This document shows, in pieces, positions 36,401 to 48,400 of a stretch of DNA of 64,000 nucleotides; the first letter of the stretch is position 1; every line of letters starts with the position of its first letter. This stretch comes from Plectrocnemia conspersa (taxonomy: Eukaryota; Arthropoda; Insecta; Trichoptera; Polycentropodidae). A model generated the notes under the pieces. The model saw only the letters and a list, made by a program, of their open reading frames with translations, did not search any database and was not told where the DNA came from. The stretch lies in contig VTFK01000056.1 of assembly GCA_009617715.1 (NCBI GenBank), positions 496,001 to 560,000 on the forward strand, read 5' to 3'. Position numbers and translations under genes: made by a program.

Positions 36401-39400
36401 AGTGAGTTAATTTTACGTATTCCCAACATTTAATTTCTTTGATTTATTTTACTACTTTTTTGTATTAGTCTGTTTTAATAATTTATTAAAACACTTCTCT
36501 ATTATTAAATTTCGTTTATTTATTTTAAATATATTATTTGGCTTATGTGTATTTTTTTGTCAATTCAGAGGCTTTCAATATTTTTTATGGTAATTTATTT
36601 CGTATTCTATAATTTATTGGTATTATAATAATATTTATAAAAATGATTTACGTTAAATCAAATTACAAAAATATTATACAACGTTTTTTATATATATTAT
36701 TTCTTCACTTTTAACCCTTTCCGCTCGTATGGTGCGTGAGACGCACCAGTACTTGGGTCTATATTACTCGTCAGGCGCGTCAGACGCACCATTTCAATTA
36801 ATGAAATATAACGTCGATTTTTGGGTATTTCCTGTGCATGTTTTGAATGGCGTTTTTGCAGTGTTGTAGACAAGAGTTTCAAGAGTCATACCTTATCAAA
36901 AAAATATCATTTTTACCTGAATCAAGCCGGGGAGAGCTTATTTATCGGGATAAGTCGGGGTTTTTTTGATGACTAAATTTAACGGCAGATTTGCCGTAGC
37001 TTCTCCCAAAGGCAACAGTTGGCGATCGCCTTTCGGTTGACACGCGTCGGTGACGTTTTTATTACCTATTCTGTTTTCGACAGCGGCTCGGTTGTCCGTA
37101 ATTTGTGTCTAAGTGAAACTATATATAGTGACTGATAATTTTGTTTAATTACTTATTTTGTAATTTTATTGTGAAGTTATTGTAAAGTTAATTTTTAAAT
37201 ATTATTGTGAAAAAATAGTGCTATGGCTAAATATAGTGATTGTGAAGATATGTTTTGTAATGATAGTGTATAATCGTATATTGGGCGACAGTAAAATGGG
37301 CGATTCAAAATGGGCGACAGACAAACGGGCGATGGTATTTTGGGCGATACAATAATAATGCATTACAAATAAATGTGATGCAAATCATGATCTTATAATT
37401 AATTAAATAATTAACGTAATTAAATACATACGAAAATATAAGTAATAAAAGTAATAATATAAGTGGTATATACATGTACCACTTTGTTCAAGGTGTCCTA
37501 TAAATAGTTAATGTATATTTTATTTATATTTACAATAAAGCAAGGCGTGCAAGTTTTTTTCAATTTCTGTCGCCCAATAAACCATCGCCCAATTGACCGT
37601 CATCGTCGTATAAAATTACAAACAAATACAGATTTACCATACAGCTATTCATTAATAAAAGTTTTGTCTATTTTTTAATTAAGAAATATATAAAATAATA
37701 TGACACTAACTGCAACGTTCCATTTGCCCTTCGATGGGGCGATGAGACTAATATTAGTTCATATAAATATAGATATCTTATGGGTTTCATTAATTATGGA
37801 AAAAAAACACAATTTGTAATTCTGCGAGCGATATAAGCTGGCTTCGTTCTGCAGGTATATTGTTATTTGTGTATATTTATGGTTTAAACATTTTTCGGTC
37901 CCATAAATATTTTAAAAAAGGGTCGTCACCCTATTGTGTTAATTTATTGTTATGGATTGCCAACCCATAGAGTAAAGAATGTTATATATGATATTCTTTA
38001 CTCTATGTGCCAACCAATGGTACTTGAGAGAACAAAAAAAAATGAAAATGTAATTTAGAGAAATGCAAGTATTTGTTCTGATTTCTTCGTTTTTTCATAT
38101 TAGTTTATTCATGGTTATGCTATACATATATAATTTTAATTTTAAAAAAGAATTTAACATATTTTTCATTTTTTTTTTTATATATATTATTTCTTCACTT
38201 ATATATGTAAATATTTAATTAACTGGGATACCTGAAAACATTAAAAGTTCGACCGCCGTACATGTACGGCGATACCGCTCTAAAGGGCTAAGTAAATTGC
38301 CGCCACTTCTAGAATAGCTTTATATTTCGCACATTTCAAGTGATTTATGATGTCCGAACGTCTACTATGAACCACTAGAAATTCCGAAAAGATTTTTTTT
38401 TTTTTTTCCCTAATACAACTGTCATGATTTAAGGTATCAGTGTGTAGTATATTTATTTAAAATGCGAATTTATTTAGATATAAATTATTATTTCTCTATT
38501 ATAAATAAGCCACGTAAAATTTTCGTAATTATTGTATATATAAGTGTAGGTCTCGTAGCCTTGTCTGTGTCTGAAGAATCCAGTCGCATCCGAAGAACTG
38601 ATTGACGTGAAGAGGGAAGCGGCTGCTAGTCTCCGTCGATAGTCGGCGTAGCTCTAATCGATGCTAGTTTGAATTAACTATCATGTGTCTCAAATCAGGA
38701 GTAACTGGTGGTTGTTTTGTTTCGAATTTCTATATGGAAATGAATGATAAACACTTATATATGCTTGTTCCGACTAAATAAAATTTCATTGAACACCTAC
38801 TTTTTTTAACCACTTCTCGGTCACAATACTTTTTTTTTAAAAATTATTTTTTCCGCCATTTTCTATGCAGTGGTATAAAAAAATATAGCCGTTATAAAAC
38901 ATTTTAAAATATTCGTACAAATTTATTTTCATGACAAATTTGCTGATTTTTGAGATGAAAATTTGGAATACAAATTTCCGAATTAACTCGGGCATGATCG
39001 GGAAGTGGTTAAAGATTTGAGGGTGTAATCAAAATTGTTTATGTCCGTCTGCTTCCTTATTAGAATATTTATGCAACCGTCAGAGTTTAAATATATGTAT
39101 TTAGTAAATACGCATTTCACGTGCTGCTTTTGTCAATGGATTACCCATCCTGATCGGCGGTTTGGGATGCATTTAGCTAATCCCTCGGATCTCTGAATAT
39201 TACGTATAAAATACGATTAACAGCATAACAAAGCTCATAAAGATTATCAGCATTTAGTTTATTGCGCTTTTAACGCTAATTTGAATAAAAGCTTTGTATA
39301 TTACATATAACACTTTTTTAGTTATATAAATTATAAAAAAATAGTCCTAACAAATCTAAAATATAAATTTTGCATACATATAAAACAATATTTAATATAT

Positions 39401-42400
39401 TAGAAACATATTTAATCTCAATCTAAATTAATTTAAATAATACCTACATTATTGAAAACAATATTTTTTATCGTTTTAGTTATAGATATTATACACAGTC
39501 GTTTTATAATACAAAGTGTGACAACTTCCGTTAGAAGCAGTTAAGGCAAAGATCAGTTACTTCTTACACAGAAAAGAGGCACCGGTAGTAGCGCAAGTAT
39601 AAATAATAATTGCATAGGTGTTCATTCATGTATCATCATATACAGATGTTTACATTCTGTTGGTGACAATACATCGATGTAAAAGTATGTTTATTTTTTT
39701 ATGATTCATGTAAATTTTAAACAGAAAAATTAAATGAAAAGGTATTGCTTGTATATAAAATAAATAAATAAACATAGAATTACTTTCAATTATTATTATA
39801 AACACGAGTTTTTGTAAACTTTTTCTTTGTTCGTATGATAACTAACTTTCTTTAGTTTCATTTTAATTTAGATTCCGTTGGTGACTCTTGTTTCTCTCTT
39901 GTAAATTTATTTAACATTTATTACAGAAATAATTCACTGTATTTTTCGACATGAAAAGAGCTTTTCTAAAATATATTAATAATATAATAATGTTCATTAC
40001 ATAACATATTATAGGTAAGAATCATAATTATACATATACTTTCAATTTCTTTCTGTACGGCATATAAACACGTAAATACATAACATATTTATTTATCAGA
40101 CAATATATCTTCTTATCGCGACTTATTTAGTTAGGGTTAGTCACGCGCATCGCTATCGTTAGTTTCCTGAAGTATTCGTATATTGATTTACATTATAGAT
40201 GCAATGAAGACGTCTCGTTATAGCTTATTAATTAGTGTCTCTGTATTTATTGCCCATCGGAATCTGACAAGTAGAAATCGTAGAAAGCAATGGCAAATTA
40301 CCGCATAACAAGCCGTAATATCGATACATTATTGAATCGTTGATAATTCATCGTTAAGAAAGTGTCAGACTCGTCCCTCTGATTCTGCTTCCAAGGGCTC
40401 ATGTGCAATCGAAAGTGTGGATTGTAGACGCATTATAGAGAAAGTGGGCATATGGAAGACAGGTGTGAGCGACAAGTTGTGGTGATAAAACCGATTCGAT
40501 TGTGAAAATCTCTTGCTATGGGAATAGTGAAAATATTATTAAAAAAATATTGGATTGGATAAATAAATGCACGCTAGATTGAGTGAGTGACTGTTCAATT
40601 GTAGTTTGAGCTAAGTTATAAATAATGAATTGACAATTTTTGGCGAGGTCAAAAAATGATGGTGAAAGGACAATGAAAAAAGTTTGCGTGTGTAGTGTGT
40701 GCAGTGATACAATCTCAGCGATTTTTTAATAGACTGATGCTATTAAGTGTAATTTGACTAACTTATAATTGTACAAACACTACATCTAGATTTATCTCCT
40801 GTTCTTTTCACCGTTATTTATGTTCAAGTACACATGTATAACTTTTATGTTAAAAGCAGTTAACATCGGGGTTTTCATTTGGTTAATATATCGCATTTGC
40901 GAGCAAGCTTCTAGGTTTATATGATTATTATAATATTTAAGGAATAACAAAGACAACACCCACACAATCTGTGCAAACAAAGGCCGTTCATTCAAAGACT
41001 GGAATGCGTTGCCTGTTTTTGCATAGCAGTAAAGCGGTTGCCCAAAGAAGTGTAGAACAATTTTCGTGATTATGAATATGCATGAAGCGAAATAATAGCA
41101 TAAGTATCAGTTGAGTTGTTACTCGAATGCAAATTCTGACGTTCATTCTTCTGTGGAACGTCTAACTATGAAAATTTAGCTTTTAGTGTCTTGTACTAAA
41201 GAATAATGATAAAATAGTTAACTATACAAAATAAAGTTTACACGATATTTTACGATCTTCCATAAAACAATTTCTGTATAATCCGATGGATTTTTTTTAA
41301 ATCAGCGGTCATAAAGAAGTGATTATTATAATTGTTAGTGGAGAAATATTTTCACTTTTTTATCGTATAATATAGTATCGTTACTGTACAATTCACGAAT
41401 TGCCATTTCTAAAGTCACGTTTTCGCTCACGTTCGAACTCATTAAATAATATAATAGTGTTAATGGAAATATGCGGAATTAATCGTTTAATTTACGTAAT
41501 CGCCTATTCATAGATGGTTGTTACAAATCGTTAAATAATTTAACGCCTCGAGAGTTAAGGATAATTAACTCTTTTTGAACGGAAAAGCATAACAATTAAA
41601 TTCGGTGTCAAAACAATTACATATAAGTTTAATGATTTGAATAAGTTAATCAAATATACAGTGGAAAGACATTCGTGAGATCCGTGTATAACGCATAAAG
41701 CTAGCCGCGAGTGAAATAATAATTATTTTTAAATTTAAAAGGAGAACATTTAATTGTATGTTAATAGTAAATAAATACATAAATTGATTAGCTCAAAAGT
41801 ATGTTCCATTTTTTATTTAACGTTATAAACGTTAATTAAAAAAATTACTAATTCACAAGGAAGTTTTTATTTTATTTTTAAGAATATGCCTACCTGTATA
41901 CTATTTATTTACACTTATTCACATCTGTTGCGCATACTAATGAGTAATGTCGCAATTGTGACAATTTACATTTTTCTCGGAAATAATTGCGTGTTGTTAA
42001 TTAATACGTAATAATATCAATCAATGTGTTCTATTTAAATATATTAATAAAACGTTCAAAAGGGTAATTCAAATGTGTTGCTTATGTTGGCAGCAATGTG
42101 CTTAATTTAAATTACGCACCGTACGACTACTGGATGTTATGTATCGTATGAATGTGTTTGAATAACAGCTTCAGCTCGGTATGCATAAATAAATAAATTT
42201 AGCGATTTACAGTTAAACGCAAACATTGCACTCTAAGACGGCGGAGACAAACAAAAGCCGACAAAATATGACCATGTCCAATTTATAAATTGATTGCAAA
42301 GGTTGTTAAAAAAATTGAGTCCGTGTCCAAAGCGCTGAAAATCGTGACTGTGGTCAAGGCACTTTGACATTGAACCGTTTCCCCTTTCATTTATTATTTA

Positions 42401-45400
42401 TCTTTTATAATGCAGGATCTCCTTGGCAAGTATCAGTGATGGCTGCTGGGGGCGTCGGGGGCGCTTCGGGGGGCAACGCCTCCGTCGTTGGTGATTCTAC
42501 AAGACTCGTGCCAGCTAGACTTCCTGCAATTTTTGAAGTATTGACAGCGCCTGGCAGTGCACCTTTCACCAAAAGCGAAGTATGAACTCCCCCTCCAGCA
42601 TTCCACTTAATGTTTTTTATTGATTATATATAATTATTGTTTTTTAGATCGGCGTTAATGTGATAGCGCCCTCGAAACGACTAGTACCATCTAGAATCTT
42701 AGATACACCCGGAAAACCTAGTGCTTTTCGTATAGAGTTCATTCCAGATGAAGTAGGAACACACGTCATAGAGGTATGTTTTTATTTAATCTATTTATCC
42801 CATCTCACGTAAACGATTTAAGACAGATTGTTGAAACATTTTAATTGAGCGTTGTCGTTTAGCTAAATGATCTTTCATGTGATGCGATCATATGAACACT
42901 ATTGGGCATTGATATTCCACTTTTCTGTAATTTTAATAAGCTTAATATTTTTTCTTATGGGTCATATACAATTTAATCATATTCAAAAATCTTTGAAATA
43001 CTTATGTTTAGTTTTCTGAACTTATGCGGTACTCACTTTCACAAATACCAGATTTTTTCTATCTTAACGTGTGACTCTTAAGAGCATCTGCTCTCAGTTA
43101 TCATCCACCAAATGTGCGATAATGGTATCAAGTCAGCTGCTGAGCGAGTCAAGTGTGTTACCAGCTGTTTTTCGTGCCTGAATATTACATTTTAGTAACA
43201 ATGATGAGCATTACAGTAATTGTGTGATCGAGATTTTTTAAATTCTAAACTGTTTCTATATTTAAAAATAAAATATAAAAGAACATCTGTAGTAGATATA
43301 TATAATTTTATATGTAACTATTATACCATTCATTACATTTCAGGTATCGATCGCTGGAAATAAATTGTCTGCCGGACCTTTGATAGCAAAAGTCTACGAT
43401 GCCAGCCTAATACAAGTGAATGACGTTAGTAGCGGAGTGGTCGGACAACCGTGTCAATTTAGAGGTGCTTATTGCTTAAGAACACATGCTAAATCTGTGA
43501 ATGTCTTCTTAATTATTCTTATATTCGTAGTTGACGCTAGTGCTGCAGGTGAAGGTCAATTAGAAATTTCGATCAACGAAGGAGAAGTTCCAAATCACGT
43601 TCAGGTTTGAGTCAATCATATATATTTAATTTAAATAATTTGTGGCACTTATTAACAAATTACTTTGTGGAATTAGGTTGTTGGAGGTGGACGTTGCTTG
43701 GTGTCGTTCACACCTGATCAAGCCAAGCCACACTACATTGACATCAAATTCAATGGAGAAACCGTGATTGGCTGTCCGTTTGTGTGCAACATTGCCGATA
43801 CGAGTAGAGTGTCTTTGAATCTCAGCAATTTAGGTATAGATCTACAATAATCTTATCATTGTCCTGAAACTCACATATTAATTTGTATGTCTTTGATAGA
43901 ATTAATAGCAGTTGGTACACCAAGCACGTTTCAATTAACGGTCCGTGGAGGCGGAGCCGCTGAACTAGCGGTAGCTGTGAGAGGTCCTCGTGGTGAATTA
44001 CCAGTCAGAGTGACTGGTGATGCTCATACAGGATTCACTGCCGAATTTACACCGCACGCTGTAGGTCCACATACAATCACAGTGGATTATAATGGACATC
44101 CAGTTCAGGTAATTCTAAAAAATGGATTACATTCTTATCAGATTTTGATTGTAACGATGTTTTTATGTTGTAGGGTACTCCATTTGTGGCGAAAGCTTAT
44201 GATGCTCGCTTGGTTGCCGTTGGAGGAGTTTCTGGCGGTGGAGCTGTACTCGGAGGCGGTGTTGTTGGTGGAACCGCTCATTTTACAGTGGATGCATCTC
44301 AAGCCGGTGAAGGAAACCTTGAGATAACGATATCTGCTAGAGGATTGAACATTCCGACGCAAGTCCATCCGCAGGTATGTTTTATAATATAATTAATAAA
44401 GACCTTGCAATAACATCTAAAGCAATATTTTTGCTCAAATATCTCAGAGCTGAAAATGCTGCTCTAGTTTGTAATATAATTTAAATTAGAGTTATAGTCC
44501 AAAATAAATTAAAAGCTATTAACTTGATAAGAAAATTTAAACTATTATTTTTAATAATTTCAGGGTAATGCTAGATTCTCAGTTAGCTTTGTTCCTGCGG
44601 AAGCCTGCGATCATATAGTGAACGTTTCTTTCAATAAGGTAAACATTTATATTTATTTAATGTTAAAATATATATTTATGTAATGCTCCTGTATTTTTTA
44701 GACAATAGTGCCAGGGTGTCCGATAATTGTCCCTGTATCGGGCGGCCTAGGTGGCCCTCAAGTGTCTTTACCAGGACCTGGTCCAGTCATGCAAGCCACT
44801 ACGTTGTTGATCAATCATCCAGGAGGTAGATTAGAAGACGTCGAAGTCAATGTCGAAGGTAACATCTACATTATGTATATCTAATAAATTAAGTGACCAT
44901 TACGGTCTATATTGGTCTTGTACGTGGGTGTTTTTATACTGAATATATGTACAAATATATATTTTTATTTTTAGCATGTTTTTAATGGCTTATGTTTATG
45001 ATTATATATGATATGTCACGTATGGAGTCGTTGATGTGAAAGGCTAACTTCACTTTTCACTTAGTTACTATTTTCTTTTCTCTATCGTTGCAGGGCGACG
45101 TCGTCTCTTGTACTAAACTTGTTGTATAAAATACACGGACGTTTTTTTCCGTCATGTTTGGCGTTATCTTGTGCGCGCTTCTCACGCATTCTAACTAAAA
45201 GTCTCTGTCTGACTCTGAAAATGGGTCGCATGTACTCATGACTGACTGAACATCTTTTACGTGATAGAGGAAAGACGTTGACTGTCGATGTATAGTGGAA
45301 AAGGGACAAATTTTGTGTATATATATATATATACTGTGTATCTAAATAACACCGGTATTTCTTAATGCTGCACTAATACAAGAAAAGCTTTAAATACTAA

Positions 45401-48400
45401 TGCCATGACATAATTTAGGATTAATACAATTTTCCGGCTCTCCTAAATATGAAATTATGATTTTTTAATACTTCATGATAGTTATTTTAGTAATACTGTC
45501 AATAAAAAATATAATTTCATACATTAGGAGAAGGAATTTGAGCTTGGGAAAAAACTGAAAAAATTAAATGAAAATGGATTAAAATGACAATTTTTAATTT
45601 GGGAACGTTGACTAAAATAGTAAAGCTATCACCGTATTACATAATATTTCATTTCTATTGCAACTAAATTTTTACATTAATATTTCATAATAATAATGAA
45701 TATAAATAAAATATTTTCTCAGAATTTCTGTCATCAATTGAAGTGTTCGGGGATTATTGTGCAAACGAAAATTTGAAACGGCGAAAATTCCGATCATAGA
45801 CGATCAATATACACATAAATTTATGTATGTATATTTAAGAATACGTCAATATAAATAAAAAAATAATTTCTGTTTATATCACAGATGTCAATATGATTTT
45901 AATTTAAAAATATTTTTCAATTATATTAGTAATTTACATTAGTATGTTACACTTACATTTCCTAATTTTACACAAATTTTACTTGAAAATAGAGAAGAAT
46001 ATAAAGCAGTTGGAATTAAAAAATATATTTGACAATCATCAGACAATCATCTATATTCAGAATTTTCGCTGTCTGGAATTTCGTTTTCACAATAATCCAA
46101 TATCCAATTGAAGATATAGATAGCTTATTACTGATCTGACATTCCAGATTTAGTATATTATTTTTTTCACTAAAAATACTATAGTAAATATTATTTTTAG
46201 TGAAAAAAATAATATTTACATTGCATAGTTCACAACCGTACTGTGAATTGTAACATATTCAAAGATAGCACAGCTGTCAATTGAAAATGTCAATTTATAT
46301 AGCTTTATTTGCTTCCTAGTATTTAAGTATTTTTAAACAACATTTAATATTAAAACAGACTTTAAGCTATCATATTAAGTAACTTACTAAAATTGTCATT
46401 CTTAATTTTTTTAGATTTTTCCTTTATGCTCAAATTTTTCATTTTTTGCATCTATAATTTGGAGACACTTATTTATTTTCAATTAACATTATTTTATTTA
46501 TAGTGATGGATAAGGGATAATATTATAGCTTTGAACATTTTTTCTTTAAATTTATAGTTTCATTAGTAAAAATCAGTTACTAATATAAACAATAGTACTT
46601 TTTAAATAAAGTAATTTCATTGCTTTGAAAAATGTCTTGTTCTATAAAAATAAGATTAAATATAAATACTTGTGACTTCTATAATCAATATCAATTTACT
46701 TTTAAAAAAAACTTTATTATTTGTCATTAAATATTTTATTTTATAGATTTGTATAAAAAAAATAGTACTCTATAATGATTTTTATTTAAATTTTGGTTTT
46801 AGAAATGTCTTAGAAAAAACTAACTTTACTGAATTTATTTTAATTTGACTAGACCAAAATAAAATCGCGGAAACAATCAAATGACCGATCAAATAAAAAC
46901 ACTGGTTGTTTCTATTTGTCAGAGTTGATATAACTTTTCTTGGAACACAACAGTATTTTAAATAATGTACAACTTGCATATATAGTGAAGGAAACATGTC
47001 TAATATTAATTCTAGATGTCACGATTATTTTAAAAAGGTCTCAAAGTATAATATAATAATCTCTTCTGTAAAATAATATAGCAACGACTTTATTAACAAT
47101 ATTTGTATTTTATATGTCTGGGCGATTGGAATATTGTAATGCTTTAAACGTAAGTATACATACAAATGCTATAACCTATTAAAATTATATTTTTAATAGT
47201 ATTCAACAATATTTTATGCGACTACTACTCAAATGAGTTTAATCATACTGATGCATCTAATTATAAATTATCTAATATTGATAGATATATTATATTTTAT
47301 TAGTCATATTTATACAACAGTTTTATACCACATCCATCAGTCGAATAAGAGTTTATTTTAATATGTCCAAAACTTTTCCAACTGGGTTGTGAAAGAAGGC
47401 TGGATGAGGTTTAAAAATGCTGTTCTTTAAGATTTAATCATAAGATATTTGCATGTAATTATACATAGGTATTTAAATAATTTTATAATTATATAATCAA
47501 ACTGCCATAGAATATAGTCGTTTATTGCGTCATTAAGTAGGCGTCGCTTTTACAATGAGCTTTGATCATAAAACGGTTAAGGTGATTACTGATTTTTTAT
47601 GTGAGTAACATTGCTTTTAAACCATATAAAACCGTTTAAAATCGATTTGACAATAAAAAAAACATGACAAACCTCCAAGACATTGAAATATCTTTGCTGA
47701 ATGATGATGATGATCGGACTGACTGGCTGGCTATAAAATTGGGTTGTGCTGCGTTAAAGGTCCTAATGGATCCAGCGTCCCGGCGACGGTACAGCAGACC
47801 GGCGACGGACTGTTTAAGGCTGAGTTCGTACCGAGATCGGTCGGAGAACACCGTATCAACGTTATGGTGCAAGGACAGGCGACACCAGGAAGTCCATTCG
47901 CAGCGAAGGTCTCCGTTATTTTTAAATACATCATATAAATCTTAAACATCATTATAATGTGGCAATTTTAGGTTTACGATGTTAACGCAATCAAAGTAAA
48001 GGAAGTTGCTAGTGGAACAGTTGGAAAACCGGTTACATTCTTGGGTTAGTTTATTGCTCTATTTTAATGCACTTTTAGTTACATGTTATTTAATGCTACT
48101 AATCTTATGTACAGTTGAGACATCTCAAGCTGGACCGGGAAATTTAGAGGTGACGGTGAACGGAGGACGAGTGCCGACTTCGGCGCAAGCTCAGGGTCAG
48201 CACACGTATGCCATATCTTTCACGCCACGTGAACCTACCACGCATACTGTTGATTTACGCTTCAACGGGCAAGATGTACCAGGTATTAATAAAAAAATAC
48301 ATTCAATGACGAGCATTACAGTAAATGCACGATCGAGATTGATAGTAGAATTAAAGTTTATGGCACTGATATTATCATCAAGCACTACTAAAAGATTAAT

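Larger units (their letters stand above)
36715..38287 (+). mobile_element. piggyBac-like element, internally deleted, with nested insertions
   Basis: The left end is TTAA|CCCTTTCCGCTCGTATGG. The right end (complement CCCTTTAGAGCGGTATCG) meets CTAA, one base off TTAA. Each end carries a hairpin just inside: GGTGCG-TGA-GACGCACC left and CGCCGTACATGTACGGCG right. A leader is followed by an ATG at 37223 and about 18 codons (MAKYSDCEDMFC), which are then cut by the GGGCGA element at 37281. Coding does not resume. A direct repeat (TATATATTATTTCTTCACTT) occurs just left of the element and again inside it near 38180, so the right side may be rearranged. Confidence 0.6.
20374..42415. other. 22-kb jbug intron 16, rich in transposon remnants
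   Basis: This is the largest intron. It holds inverted and tandem repeats (20770-21415, 25272-25800), SINE copy 2 (24503), a pogo-like MITE (29259-29737), a mariner fragment (31641-31967), three TTAA-flanked elements (33496-33909, 36715-38287, 38810-39008) and a minus-strand hAT relic (34985-36320). GC-richer stretches at about 22970-23410, 32690-33230, 38540-38650 and 40370-40520 are not explained by these repeats. No conserved coding exon was found. The stretch 39010-42415 is AT-rich with no recognised feature. Confidence 0.7.

Noticed and set aside
44138..44368. Minus-strand frames opposite jbug exons (also 47731-47952, 50010-50207, 52693-52926)
   Set aside because: They are antisense shadows of filamin Ig-repeat exons, whose plus-strand frames show the family motifs and correct splice phases.
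45082..45309. Minus-strand open frame, and a plus-strand MGRMYS like the start of ribosomal protein S13
   Set aside because: The plus frame stops after seven codons and the minus frame matches nothing known. Treated as chance.
45315..45335. TA microsatellite
   Set aside because: A simple repeat of ordinary length in an AT-rich intron.
43081..48360. Short shared phrase GAGCATTACAGTAA ... GATCGAGATT in introns near 43210 and 48312
   Set aside because: Only about 35 bases are similar, with no ends or duplications. Too short to call a repeat family.
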